Shown: positions 17,349-25,840 of the stretch, one piece after another | Numbering within the stretch: the stretch's first letter is position 1 | Layout: each line of letters opens with the position of its first letter | DNA from: CBDCEG01 sp965215775 | GTDB taxonomy: Bacteria > Pseudomonadota > Gammaproteobacteria > Cardiobacteriales > Ostreibacteriaceae | Assembly: GCA_965215775.1 (NCBI GenBank) | Contig: CBDCEG010000016.1 | Span: forward strand, 44,716 to 108,715 | Direction of reading: 5' to 3' | DNA: 64,000 bases | Program-made: the position numbers and the translations under genes | The notes under the pieces: generated by a model | Told to the model about the DNA's origin: nothing | Database searches by the model: none | Seen by the model: the letters and a program-made list of their open reading frames with translations, nothing else

Positions 17349-17816
17349 ATGAAAGTGAAAATAGTAGATTTCAAAGAAACAAAAATTGCAGTTTTAGAAC
17401 ATCGTGGAGATCCAAAGCTTCTAAATAATTCAATTCAAAAGTTTATAAAATGGAGAAAAGAAACAGGGATTTCACCCATAAATAGTAGCAATTCTTATAG
17501 TCTTGTTTACGATGACCCAAATAATACAAAACCAGAGGATTTTAGGTTTGATCTTTGCGGTTCAATCATATCTGAAATACCTGAAAATAAATATGGTATT
17601 ATTAATAAAGCTATTCCAGCAGGCAGGTGTGCTGTATTACGCCACAAAGGTTCTCATGATTTACTTCCCAGTAAAATTTATGATTTATATGGAAAATGGC
17701 TACCAGCAAGCAAGGAAAAACTTAGAGATTTCCCAATGTTTTTTCATTATGTAAATTTAACTCCTGATGTTTTGGAAGATGAACTAATAACTGATATTTA
17801 TATTCCTTTAAAGTAG
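17349..17816 (+). CDS. GyrI-like small-molecule-binding domain protein
   Basis: 155 aa. It is a stand-alone AraC-effector-binding/SbmC-like domain: it begins KIVDFKETKIAVLEHRGDP, has FRFDLCGSI in the middle and ends FPMFFHYVNLTPD...TDIYIPLK. No HTH domain is attached. Such proteins bind hydrophobic small molecules or, like GyrI/SbmC, DNA gyrase; which applies is unknown. GGTGAGAG precedes the ATG. A long perfect AT-rich palindrome lies 27 bp after its stop. Confidence 0.8.
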   Translation: MKVKIVDFKETKIAVLEHRGDPKLLNNSIQKFIKWRKETGISPINSSNSYSLVYDDPNNTKPEDFRFDLCGSIISEIPENKYGIINKAIPAGRCAVLRHKGSHDLLPSKIYDLYGKWLPASKEKLRDFPMFFHYVNLTPDVLEDELITDIYIPLK

Positions 17817-17842
17817 GTTTAAATGTAGCAAAAACCAATCTA

Positions 17843-17889
17843 AAATATATTTATAAATAAGTTATAATAATTTATTTATAAATATATTT
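17843..17889. repeat. 18-bp perfect inverted repeat upstream of the N-formylglutamate hydrolase gene
   Basis: Arms 17843-17860 and 17872-17889 are exact reverse complements (core ATATATTTATAAATAA) around an 11-base centre, GTTATAATAAT, that contains TATAAT. The right arm ends 8 bases before the ATG at 17897, and no Shine-Dalgarno is seen. It could be an operator overlapping a promoter, or a hairpin in the leader. There is no T-run after it, so it is not a standard terminator. Confidence 0.7.
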
Positions 17890-17896
17890 CAGTGAT

Positions 17897-18637
17897 ATGA
17901 AAATTGAGCAAAATCCAGTAACAGTAATAAACCCAAAGGGGAAAAGTGAATGGATATTTATTTGTGAGCATGCTTCAAATTTTATACCTAATAAATATAA
18001 AGACCTAGGGTTGACTAAAGAGCAACTAGAAAAGCACATTGCTTATGATATTGGTGCCAAAAATATTGCGTTAAAATTAGCTAGCAAACTTGATGCAACA
18101 GTTATTATTTGCAATATTTCTAGGTTAGTTATAGATTGTAATAGACCATTAATTCATAAAGAATTAATTCCAGAAAGCTCTGATGGAATTCTTATAGCAG
18201 GAAATCAAAGCCTAACAAATATTCAGAAGTTAGAAAGAATTAATGATTTCTATTTACCATTTCACAAAGAAGTAGCAAATATAATCGCACAAAAAGTAAT
18301 TAAAAATAAAGCCATTAAAATAGCTAATATTCATAGCTTTACAGCTATGCTTGCCATTGAAAATATTCCACGAGATTGGGATATTAGTTTTATTCATAAA
18401 GGTGATAAATTAACAGATAAAATTATGAAAGAAATATCTAGCCAAAATGAGGACATAAAAATTGGTGATAACAAGCCATATTCAGGATTTATCTTTAGAG
18501 GCTATACTATAGAAACCCATGCAAAAGCTAATGAAATTCCTGCTTTTTTGGTTGAGTTTAGGCAAGATAATATTAAAAATGATGGTGGCATTAATTTATG
18601 GGCTAATAGATTGTTACAAGCATTAATTAATGTTTAA
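17897..18637 (+). CDS. N-formylglutamate amidohydrolase family protein
   Basis: 246 aa. It belongs to the FGase family, zinc-type hydrolases that release formate from N-formylglutamate in histidine breakdown; many members have related unknown substrates. Seen: the N-terminal ICEHASNFIPNKY motif, HIAYDIGAKNIA, ISRLVIDCNRP, ANIHSFTAML and a C-terminal AFLVEFRQDNI. There are no hut genes nearby, so a role in histidine use is only a family-level guess. The start has no visible Shine-Dalgarno because a palindrome occupies the leader. Confidence 0.88.
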   Translation: MKIEQNPVTVINPKGKSEWIFICEHASNFIPNKYKDLGLTKEQLEKHIAYDIGAKNIALKLASKLDATVIICNISRLVIDCNRPLIHKELIPESSDGILIAGNQSLTNIQKLERINDFYLPFHKEVANIIAQKVIKNKAIKIANIHSFTAMLAIENIPRDWDISFIHKGDKLTDKIMKEISSQNEDIKIGDNKPYSGFIFRGYTIETHAKANEIPAFLVEFRQDNIKNDGGINLWANRLLQALINV

Positions 18638-18672
18638 TTAAAATATTGAAAATAACTTTCTTTACTTGGTAG

Positions 18673-18710
18673 AAGGGTTGCTACTGTATAAATTTAGCAA
18701 CCCTTTTAAT
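18673..18710 (+). terminator. Terminator between converging genes
   Basis: An 11-bp stem AAGGGTTGCTA (18673-18683) with TAGCAACCCTT (18695-18705) and a short T-run lies between the plus-strand hydrolase gene and the minus-strand hom gene. It should stop plus-strand transcription. Confidence 0.8.
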
Positions 18711-18755
18711 AATTCATTCAAGGCAACGACCTTTAAATGCTAACAGTTTATATCT

Positions 18756-20060
18756 CTAAAAATGTTCAACGCGTATTCGTTTAACAGTTCCAGAAACTGC
18801 GGTTAATTCTTCAATTTTCTTAATTGCCTCTTGTAAATCTTTTTCTACAACAACTTGAGTAAGTATAATAATTGGGACCTGTGAAGCCTCTGCTTCTTTT
18901 TGGATTAAAGCTTCAATACTAATGCTTTCTTGGGCTAAAATTCTAGTAATATTTGCCATTGCACCAACTTCATCATCAACAATAATTCTTAGGTAATTAG
19001 CTGTTTTGTGTTTGCTTGAAGGTAATATTACTAAATTATCAGAATTATTTTTACTTGTATAACCAACAGGGCTTATGCGTTGTTTTGAAATAGTTCTAAC
19101 TAATTCTAAAATATCAGCCATAACCGCAGAAGCAGTTGGAAGTGATCCAGCACCAGCACCATAAAATAAAGTCTCACCAACAGAGTTACCATCAACACGA
19201 ACAGCATTCATAACACCTTCAACATTCGCAATCAAAGCATCTTTTGGAACTAAAACTGGGTGAACTCTTAGCTCAATTTCATCTTTTGAATTTTTAACTT
19301 TATGACGAATAGCCATACCAAAATGTTTGATTCTATAGCCTAAGTCTTGAGCGTATAAAACATCATTTGTTGTTATTTCTCTAATTCCTTCAACAACTAA
19401 TTTTGAATAATCTAGTTTAATTCCAAATGCAATTGAAGCCAAAATTGTAAGCTTGTGAGCTGCATCAACACCATCAACATCAAAACTTGGATCAGCTTCA
19501 GCATAACCAAGTTTTTGAGCTTCATCTAAAACATCAAGGAAAGCTCTACCTGTATTTTTCATAGTGCTTAAAATATAATTACTTGTTCCATTTATAATTC
19601 CAGCGATTAAGTTTATTTCATTAGCAACTAAGCCTTCTTTCAAAGATTTTAAAATTGGAATTCCACCAGCAACACTTGCTTCAAATGATATTTTTTTGCC
19701 TTTTTCTTTAGCAAGAGCAAATAATTCTTCACCACGATGAGCAATAAGTGCTTTATTTGCAGTAATTATATGTTTATCGTTATTTAATGCAGTTTTAATT
19801 AAATTATATGCAACATCTTCGCCACCAATTAATTCTACAATTGTATCAATATCATCTCTGCAAACTATGCTTGAAGCATCTGTAACACACTCAATTCCTT
19901 TAGGTTTTTCAATGCCGTCCCAATTGCGTTTTGCAATTGCAACAACTGATATTTCATAGCCACTTCTATCTGATAATAAGCTTTTATTTTTATTCAAAAG
20001 CTCTATCAGACCTTGCCCAACAGTTCCATAACCTAATATTCCTAATCTTAATTGTTTCAT
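18756..20060 (-). CDS. hom: Homoserine dehydrogenase
   Basis: 434 aa, monofunctional with no aspartokinase fused. It reduces aspartate semialdehyde to homoserine for threonine and methionine. Seen: an N-terminal NAD(P) motif (LGILGYGTVGQGL), KHIITANKALIAHRG, the catalytic-domain blocks VAGGIPILKSL, AGIINGTSNYIL and LGYAEADPSFDVDGVDAAHKL, and a C-terminal ACT domain (YLRIIVDDEVGAMANITRIL) for allosteric control. It is the last gene of the rsfS-ecfA-ecfT-folD-hom run, 40 bp after folD, with AAGGT before the ATG. Confidence 0.96.
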   Translation of the reverse strand: MKQLRLGILGYGTVGQGLIELLNKNKSLLSDRSGYEISVVAIAKRNWDGIEKPKGIECVTDASSIVCRDDIDTIVELIGGEDVAYNLIKTALNNDKHIITANKALIAHRGEELFALAKEKGKKISFEASVAGGIPILKSLKEGLVANEINLIAGIINGTSNYILSTMKNTGRAFLDVLDEAQKLGYAEADPSFDVDGVDAAHKLTILASIAFGIKLDYSKLVVEGIREITTNDVLYAQDLGYRIKHFGMAIRHKVKNSKDEIELRVHPVLVPKDALIANVEGVMNAVRVDGNSVGETLFYGAGAGSLPTASAVMADILELVRTISKQRISPVGYTSKNNSDNLVILPSSKHKTANYLRIIVDDEVGAMANITRILAQESISIEALIQKEAEASQVPIIILTQVVVEKDLQEAIKKIEELTAVSGTVKRIRVEHF

Positions 20061-20100
20061 TTATTTACCTTTTTATGATTTATTTGTAATTTATATTTAC

Positions 20101-20964
20101 TTATATTTTATTTTGTTTTTTAGTTGCTGCCAAAGTATTATTAAGCAAACAAGCTATTGTCATCGGACCAACTCCTCCAGGAACTGGTGTAATTGCTTTA
20201 ACATAGCCCATAACACTTTCAAAATCAACATCTCCAACTAATTTATTTTTACCATCTTTTTCAATTCTATTTATTCCAACATCAATAACAACTGCATTTT
20301 CATTTAACCAATCTTTTTTTACAATCATTGGTTTACCAATTGCTGCAATAACAATATCTGCTTGTTTACAAATTTGTTTGATATTTTCAGTTTTAGAATG
20401 TGCAATTGTAACTGTGCAACTTTCCTTTAATAAAAGTGCTGCCATTGGCTTACCAACTATATTTGAACGCCCTAGAACTACTGCATTTTTACCTGTCAAA
20501 TCACCTTCAAATAAATCTTTCAACATCATAATACAGCCAAAAGGAGTGCATGGAACTAGAGAATTTTCACCAATGCTTAATTTTCCAACATTAATTGTTG
20601 TAAACCCATCAACATCTTTTTCACTTGCAATTGTATTTATGATTTTTTTGTCATTTATATGTTGTGGAAGCGGTAATTGAACTAAAATCCCATTAACATT
20701 TTCATCAGAATTTAATTTTTCAATTAATTTAAGCAAACTTTCTTCAGAAGCAGTTTCTTCTAATTTATATTCAAATGAATTAAATCCAACCTCTAAAGCT
20801 TGTTTTCTTTTATTTCTAACATAAATTTCTGATGCTGGATCTTGCCCAACTAAAATAACTGCCAAGCCTGGTGTTATGTCTTTTTCTTTAAGCTTGCCAG
20901 TTTCAATTTTTATAGATTTTCTTAGCTTCTCTGCAAATTTTTTACCATCAATAATTTTTGTCAT
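20101..20964 (-). CDS. folD: Bifunctional methylene-THF dehydrogenase/methenyl-THF cyclohydrolase
   Basis: 287 aa, the usual length. It interconverts 5,10-methylene-THF and 10-formyl-THF. Seen: the active-site Lys region (EIYVRNKRKQALEVGF), ILVQLPLPQH, KDVDGFTTINVGKL, PCTPFGCIMML, the Rossmann motif VVLGRSNIVGKP and the C-terminal TPVPGGVGPMTIACLL. Together with fhs in this window it gives two routes to 10-formyl-THF. It lies 23 bp after ecfT; no clear ribosome-binding site is visible. Confidence 0.97.
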   Translation of the reverse strand: MTKIIDGKKFAEKLRKSIKIETGKLKEKDITPGLAVILVGQDPASEIYVRNKRKQALEVGFNSFEYKLEETASEESLLKLIEKLNSDENVNGILVQLPLPQHINDKKIINTIASEKDVDGFTTINVGKLSIGENSLVPCTPFGCIMMLKDLFEGDLTGKNAVVLGRSNIVGKPMAALLLKESCTVTIAHSKTENIKQICKQADIVIAAIGKPMIVKKDWLNENAVVIDVGINRIEKDGKNKLVGDVDFESVMGYVKAITPVPGGVGPMTIACLLNNTLAATKKQNKI

Positions 20965-20987
20965 ATATTTATTTTGTATTTTATTAG

Positions 20988-21614
20988 TTAATCAATATTT
21001 GTATCAATATTCAAGTCATTATAAAACATTCTTGCATCAATAGCGTTAGCAATTTCATCTGCGGACTTTAGAGTTTGAATAATCACAGGAATTATCATTG
21101 CAAATATATTTTTATTTAACCCACGAACTTTTTGTGCTTCTTTTACTTGTTTTATGGTTCTTAAAATTTGTGGAATAAATCTAATTGCAAGTGAAATTGA
21201 AAGGCTTACTTTTTTATAATTTACACCAAGTTTAGAAAGAGGTTTTAATAGATTTTCAATTGTTTCAACTATATCAGAACTCTTGCTAGTAAAGGTAAAT
21301 AACAGACCTAAGCAAAAAATCGCAATCAATCTAAAACTAATATTAAAAGCATCAAGCAAAGAGTTAAAATAGTATTGAAATACAAAAATTAGAGCTAATG
21401 AAATATATAAAAGCTTAAACTGTGAAAGTAATTTTTTAATATTTATTTTTGCAAAAATAAAAAGCAAAACAACTGAACAACAGCAAAATAAAGAAAACCA
21501 AATATTATTAATAATGAAAATTAAAGAACTTATAAAAATAAGCCCGATTAATTTAGATAAAACAGAGGCTTTATGAATAAATGAATTACCATCTAAATAC
21601 ATAAAAATATTCAT
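20988..21614 (-). CDS. Energy-coupling-factor transporter transmembrane protein (EcfT/BioN-like)
   Basis: 208 aa, about five membrane helices. It is the scaffold that couples the ECF ATPases to a vitamin-binding S component. The two cytoplasmic coupling helices are visible by their motifs, AQKVRGLNK and AIDARMFYN. It overlaps the upstream ATPase gene by 4 bp. No S-component gene (for example bioY) lies in this cluster, so the vitamin is unknown. Its size and its pairing with a single ATPase resemble BioM-BioN. Confidence 0.85.
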   Translation of the reverse strand: MNIFMYLDGNSFIHKASVLSKLIGLIFISSLIFIINNIWFSLFCCCSVVLLFIFAKINIKKLLSQFKLLYISLALIFVFQYYFNSLLDAFNISFRLIAIFCLGLLFTFTSKSSDIVETIENLLKPLSKLGVNYKKVSLSISLAIRFIPQILRTIKQVKEAQKVRGLNKNIFAMIIPVIIQTLKSADEIANAIDARMFYNDLNIDTNID

Positions 21615-22294
21615 AAACTTTCCAACATTTTAGTTTTATAAATACTAATAACTTGCTTTGGATTATCATCAGCTAAAATTTTTCCTTTATCAAAAGCAAT
21701 AACTCTATCAAAGTTTTTTATCAAATCTAAATCGTGTGTTATTAAAATAACTTGTTGTTTTAAATCATTAATCATTTGGGCTACCAAATGCTTATTTTTT
21801 AAATCTAAAAGTGTGGTTGGCTCATCAAAAATAATTATTTGAGGCTGCATTAATAAAACCCCACAAATTGCAATTAACTGTTTTTCCCCACCACTCAACT
21901 CATAAGTAAAGCGTTTTTTAAGGTGGGAAATATTATATTTTTCTAGAATTACACTTATTTTTTCAGATATTATTTTTTTATCTAACTTTAAGTTCTTTAA
22001 ACCAAAAGCTAAGTCTTCTTCAACAATAGGATAAACTATTTGATTATCAGGGTTTTGAAAAATAAAACCTACTTTTCTAAGTGCGTTTTTTCTATCTTTT
22101 TTTGTTGAAACATCATCAACCAAAACCTCGCCAGAACTAGGTTCTAAAAGCCCATTTAACATTCTTGCAAATGTGCTTTTTCCAGAACCATTGGCACCAA
22201 TAATTGCAATTTGCTTTTGGTTGAGTTCTAAATTTATATCATCTAAAACTAAGTTTCCAGCAAAATAATGCTTTAAATTACTTATCTTTATCAA
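21611..22294 (-). CDS. Energy-coupling-factor ABC transporter ATPase (EcfA/BioM-like)
   Basis: 227 aa, a single ABC ATPase domain. Seen: Walker A GANGSGKST, the Q-loop FIFQNPDNQIVYP typical of ECF ATPases, the signature LSGGEKQL, Walker B IIIFDEPTT with the Asp loop, and the H-loop ILITHDLDLI. It powers uptake of a vitamin or metal ion with the EcfT encoded just downstream (4-bp overlap). There is one ATPase gene only, so a homodimer is likely, as in BioMNY systems. rsfS lies 58 bp upstream. Confidence 0.88.
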   Translation of the reverse strand: MIKISNLKHYFAGNLVLDDINLELNQKQIAIIGANGSGKSTFARMLNGLLEPSSGEVLVDDVSTKKDRKNALRKVGFIFQNPDNQIVYPIVEEDLAFGLKNLKLDKKIISEKISVILEKYNISHLKKRFTYELSGGEKQLIAICGVLLMQPQIIIFDEPTTLLDLKNKHLVAQMINDLKQQVILITHDLDLIKNFDRVIAFDKGKILADDNPKQVISIYKTKMLESL

Positions 22295-22352
22295 TTTTCA
22301 TCAACTTATTAACTTTATTAAAATTAATAGGTTTATACTAGATTAAGTTATT

Positions 22353-22709
22353 TTATTCCGCTTCAGTTTGCTTTTTATCTTCTGGTTTAATTGGTTGCCA
22401 AAGCTTTTCTAATTCAAATCTTTCTCTGATTTCTGGACGCATTATATGAATAATCACATTTCCCAAATCAACCAAAACCCAGTCTCTGGATTCTTTTCCT
22501 TCTGTTGAAATAGGCGGAACTCCTGCATTTTTCGCATCTACATGAATTTGATTCCCCATTGCTTTCAAATGTCTATCCGAAGTCCCACTGGCTATAATCA
22601 TATAGTCTGTAAAACTTGCAATTTCTCTAACATCAAGAACAACTAAGTCCTTTGCTTTTAAATCTTCTAACGAATTTATCGCTAACTCTTTTAACTTTTC
22701 TGGTTTCAT
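22353..22709 (-). CDS. rsfS: Ribosomal silencing factor RsfS
   Basis: 118 aa. RsfS binds uL14 on the large ribosomal subunit and blocks subunit joining in slow growth. Seen: the family blocks VLDVREIASFTDYMIIASGTS, DRHLKAMGNQI and VLVDLGNVIIHIMRPEIRERF. The usual neighbours nadD and proA are not adjacent; instead it heads a run into ECF transport and folate genes. No clear Shine-Dalgarno is seen before the ATG. Confidence 0.94.
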   Translation of the reverse strand: MKPEKLKELAINSLEDLKAKDLVVLDVREIASFTDYMIIASGTSDRHLKAMGNQIHVDAKNAGVPPISTEGKESRDWVLVDLGNVIIHIMRPEIRERFELEKLWQPIKPEDKKQTEAE

Positions 22710-23137
22710 ATTTTTAATTTGTTTGTTTTTAATATATGTTTAATGTATCTAAATATTGTACTCTCTGAGCATACACTTATTAATACCTAACTAGTTATTG
22801 TAACACCTCTTTTATAAAAGGTTTGAAAAACTAATTAAGTTTTTATGCAAACTTTAATTTAATTTACATAAATCTTATTTTTTATTACATATGCTCTTTG
22901 CTTTATCTTTATACAAATGCTGTCTTTGGATTTTTCTAGGTAAGTATTTAATATGTTCAGGATATAATTTTGAGTTTGATTGGCTTAAAATTCAGGTTCT
23001 TCGAATAAAACTTTTACTGCTTACTATTTGTGTTGAGTGCTAATTAACTAATTTTATTTTTATTTATCTGTTATCAAATATTCTATACGCTATAATTAAA
23101 AAACTATTAAATTTAACTAACTAAACAAAGAGGATAT
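22710..23137. other. 428-bp intergenic region between rsfS and recA
   Basis: A divergent spacer with no gene-like frame. It holds several AT-rich stretches, a short palindrome CTTTTATAAAAG near 22810, and a perfect TATAAT at 23091-23096 that is the likely recA -10 box. I looked for a gammaproteobacterial LexA box (CTGT-N8-ACAG) and found none. Confidence 0.5.
23091..23096 (+). promoter_or_regulatory. Probable recA -10 box
   Basis: A perfect TATAAT lies 42 bases before the recA ATG. The -35 hexamer at ~17 bp spacing (CTGTTA) is weak, and no operator-like palindrome overlaps it. Confidence 0.45.
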
Positions 23138-24169
23138 ATGGACGATAATCGTAAAAAAGCACTAGCTGCAGCACTTTCACAAATAGATAAGCAGTTTGGA
23201 AAAGGAACTGTTATGAGAATGGGCGATGGACAAAATAATGATATTGAGTCAATTTCTACAGGTTCATTAGGAATTGATATTGCATTAGGAATTGGTGGCG
23301 TTCCAAAAGGAAGAGTTATAGAAATATATGGTCCAGAATCTTCAGGTAAAACAACTTTAACTCTTCATATTATTGCTGAAGCTCAAAAGCAAGGTGGAAC
23401 AGCAGCATTTGTTGATGCAGAGCACGCTTTAGATCCTGAATATGCAAAAAAATTAGGAGTGAATATTGATGATTTACTAATTTCTCAACCTGATACTGGT
23501 GAGCAAGCTTTGGAAGTTACCGATATGCTTGTTCGTTCTGGTGGGGTTGATGTTGTTGTTATTGATTCAGTTGCAGCTTTGACACCAAGAGCAGAAATTG
23601 AAGGGGATATGGGAGATTCACATATGGGACTTCAAGCTAGGCTTATGTCTCAAGCACTTCGTAAATTAACTGCAAATATAAAACGCTCAAATACTTTAGT
23701 TATATTTATCAATCAAATTAGAATGAAAATTGGTGTAATGTTTGGTAGCCCTGAAACAACAACAGGTGGGAATGCATTGAAATTTTACTCCTCTGTTCGT
23801 ATGGATATTAGACGAATTGGTGCGATTAAAAAAGGTGATGAAATTATTGGAAATGAAACTAGAGTTAAAGTCATAAAAAACAAAGTAGCACCTCCTTTTA
23901 GACAAGCTGAATTTGAAATAATTTATGGGAAAGGTATTTCAAAATTAGGCGAAATATTATCACTTGGTGTGCAAATTGGAGAAGTGGAAAAATCTGGAGC
24001 TTGGTATGCTTATGATGGTAAAAAAATTGGACAAGGTAAAGAAAAAGCAAAACTATTTTTAGAAGAAAATCCAGATATTGCAAAAATAATTGAAGATAAA
24101 ATCCGTGCAAAATTATTAGCAAAACCAAGCTCTTCTAGCGAAGCTGAACCTAAAAAAACTAAAAAATAG
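23138..24169 (+). CDS. recA: Recombinase A
   Basis: 343 aa, full length. RecA forms filaments on single-stranded DNA for strand exchange and for SOS coprotease activity. Seen: the beta/gamma-type start RKKALAAALSQIDKQFGKG, Walker A GPESSGKTT, AFVDAEHALDPEYA, VVVIDSVAALTPRAEIEG, the L1/L2 region FINQIRMKIGVMFGSPETT, and a Lys-rich tail. AAAGAGGATAT precedes the ATG. recX does not follow; tRNA-Thr does, although an alaS remnant 2 kb on recalls the common recA-recX-alaS order. Confidence 0.98.
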   Translation: MDDNRKKALAAALSQIDKQFGKGTVMRMGDGQNNDIESISTGSLGIDIALGIGGVPKGRVIEIYGPESSGKTTLTLHIIAEAQKQGGTAAFVDAEHALDPEYAKKLGVNIDDLLISQPDTGEQALEVTDMLVRSGGVDVVVIDSVAALTPRAEIEGDMGDSHMGLQARLMSQALRKLTANIKRSNTLVIFINQIRMKIGVMFGSPETTTGGNALKFYSSVRMDIRRIGAIKKGDEIIGNETRVKVIKNKVAPPFRQAEFEIIYGKGISKLGEILSLGVQIGEVEKSGAWYAYDGKKIGQGKEKAKLFLEENPDIAKIIEDKIRAKLLAKPSSSSEAEPKKTKK

Positions 24170-24234
24170 TTTAGAAATAACAAAAAGATAGATAATAAAT
24201 GAGTTATAAAATACTAAAAACTGTAAAAATAAAC

Positions 24235-24262
24235 TTTACAAAAAATATTTTAAAACTATAAT
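24235..24262 (+). promoter_or_regulatory. Promoter of tRNA-Thr
   Basis: TTTACA (24235-24240), a 16-base spacer and TATAAT (24257-24262) form a strong sigma-70 promoter 14 bases before the mature tRNA, so the tRNA has a very short 5' leader and is independent of recA. Confidence 0.75.
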
Positions 24263-24276
24263 TGTTTTTTCCAACT

Positions 24277-24352
<76 letters not shown>

Positions 24353-24360
24353 AATACTTA

Positions 24361-24393
24361 AAATGCTGTTAGAGAAACTAACAGCATTTTTTT
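24361..24393 (+). terminator. Terminator after tRNA-Thr
   Basis: A 12-bp stem AAATGCTGTTAG (24361-24372) with CTAACAGCATTT (24378-24389), a 5-nt loop and a long T-run. Its core GCTGTTAG/CTAACAGC recurs in the terminator at 25342-25375. Confidence 0.92.
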
Positions 24394-24417
24394 ATAAATT
24401 TTAAAAAGGTAATTTTT

Positions 24418-24885
24418 ATGTCAAATATATATGAAAAGCCAAGTGCAGACTTAGCTATAAATACAAATAAGGGCTCAGAAGTAACGCAAGCAATGATTGA
24501 TGGAGTTTACAAAGGAAAAGGCTGGGCTAAGTTCATAGCTATTCTATTGTTTATATATGTTGGATTTATAGGGTTATTTTTAGTAGGTTCTCTTTTAGGT
24601 GCTTCCAAATCCTCATTAAGTTCAATGTCAACGCCTTGGCTAATTATTTTTGCTTTATTTTGCTTATTTATGGTTTATATCATATTTAGATTTGGGAAGT
24701 TATTCTTAAATTATAATACTAGCGTAAAATCTCTTGCAGAGACATCTTCAATAGAAGACCTCGATGATTGCTTTTCAAACTTTGCTAAAATACATAAAAT
24801 GATGGCGATTCTAATTATTTCTATAATTTGCATAGGAATAATAGGAATACTTTTTGTCGTTTCATTATCTAGGATAACGGGCTAA
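24418..24885 (+). CDS. Small membrane protein, first gene of cassette 1
   Basis: 155 aa with three clear hydrophobic segments (about residues 38-60, 74-92 and 128-150). The hydrophilic start MSNIYEKPSADLAINTNKG is shared with the paralogue at 25389. The fold pattern (KGWAKFIAIL, a pair of helices, then a soluble stretch with AETSSIEDLDDCFSNFAKIHKMM and a final helix) resembles DUF5362-type membrane proteins, but that is a tentative recollection. AAAAAGGTAA precedes the ATG. Partner gene 24931 follows after 45 bp. Function unknown. Confidence 0.7.
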   Translation: MSNIYEKPSADLAINTNKGSEVTQAMIDGVYKGKGWAKFIAILLFIYVGFIGLFLVGSLLGASKSSLSSMSTPWLIIFALFCLFMVYIIFRFGKLFLNYNTSVKSLAETSSIEDLDDCFSNFAKIHKMMAILIISIICIGIIGILFVVSLSRITG

Positions 24886-24930
24886 ACTTAATCATTAATT
24901 TATTAACACTTAACTTTAAAATATAAAACT

Positions 24931-25311
24931 ATGGACTATTTAAACGAAAATATAAAAAAATCAAAATTTTGGGCACAATTTGCAGCAATAATGTTTCTAA
25001 TTTGGGTAGCGCTGTCTTTTTTAGGAAGTATATTAGGCTTAAACTCAGGAGCTTATAACCAAGTAGCAACTGGTGGAGTTATTTTCAACCTAATAATTAC
25101 TGTAATAACAATTGTAATACCTTGTATAATTCTACTTAAATTTTCATCAAGGTGTAAAAATTATTTAAATACAGACGATGAAGAGTCATTAGAAATGGCT
25201 TGTGCAAGCCAAGGGTTATTTGTGAAATATATAGGAATTATGTATTTGGTTTTTATTATTCTTGGAGTTCTTGGTGTTATCGCTACTATAGCACTAGCTA
25301 GCCGCTATTAG
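24931..25311 (+). CDS. Small membrane protein, second gene of cassette 1
   Basis: 126 aa, three membrane segments (about residues 14-36, 49-72 and 98-122) separated by a conserved cytoplasmic block: LKFSSRCKNYLNTDDEESLEMACASQGLFVKYIGI. The block is almost unchanged in the 131-aa paralogue at 25841, so it is probably the functional part. The start MDYLNENIKKSKFWAQ is shared too. The topology matches the DUF5362-like partner upstream, so all four may derive from one ancestor. Function unknown. Confidence 0.7.
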   Translation: MDYLNENIKKSKFWAQFAAIMFLIWVALSFLGSILGLNSGAYNQVATGGVIFNLIITVITIVIPCIILLKFSSRCKNYLNTDDEESLEMACASQGLFVKYIGIMYLVFIILGVLGVIATIALASRY

Positions 25312-25341
25312 ATTTTAAGAATATAAAGAAATATCGATAAA

Positions 25342-25375
25342 AAAGGCTGTTAGTTTTCTAACAGCCCTTTTTATT
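25342..25375 (+). terminator. Terminator between the two membrane cassettes
   Basis: Stem AAAGGCTGTTAG with CTAACAGCCCTT around a TTTT loop, then T residues. It shares the GCTGTTAG/CTAACAGC core with the terminator after tRNA-Thr, so it may have been copied with the cassette. Confidence 0.85.
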
Positions 25376-25388
25376 TATAATAAGATAT

Positions 25389-25835
25389 ATGACAAATATA
25401 TATAAAAAGCCACAAGCTGAGATATCTATAAAAGTAGGAAAAGACTCAAAAGTTACCTATGAAGCTATTGATAGCGTTTGTAAAGCAAAAGGCTGGGCAA
25501 ATTTTATTGCTATTTTAGTGTTTATTTTATTCTTAGTTCATATTGCCATTGCAATAATTGTGTTCATTAAAAATAAGGAAAAGCTAGTTGAGGTTGAGAT
25601 ATACCTTTCAATTTTATTTTTTATTTTGATGTCCTTTGTTTTATTTGGAATTTGCACTTCATTTTTCAAATACAACTCAAGTATAAAATCACTAATTAAA
25701 ACAGAGTCAATACAAGACTTTAGTAATTGCTTTCTCTATTTCAAAAAAATGCATAAATTTATTTTTATTTACATAATGCTTTCTATAATTGATGAAATTT
25801 TTTCATTCTTTAAGTTCAATTTATATTTTTCTTAA
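25389..25835 (+). CDS. Small membrane protein, first gene of cassette 2
   Basis: 148 aa, paralogue of the 155-aa protein at 24418. It keeps the start MTNIYKKPQAEISIKVGKDS, the AKGWANFIAILVFIL helix, the KYNSSIKSLIKTESIQDFSNCF block and three hydrophobic segments, but its C-terminus ends in a Phe-rich stretch. It starts 14 bp after a terminator, so its promoter must overlap that region. The partner gene follows after 5 bp. Function unknown. Confidence 0.65.
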   Translation: MTNIYKKPQAEISIKVGKDSKVTYEAIDSVCKAKGWANFIAILVFILFLVHIAIAIIVFIKNKEKLVEVEIYLSILFFILMSFVLFGICTSFFKYNSSIKSLIKTESIQDFSNCFLYFKKMHKFIFIYIMLSIIDEIFSFFKFNLYFS

Positions 25836-25840
25836 GTTAT

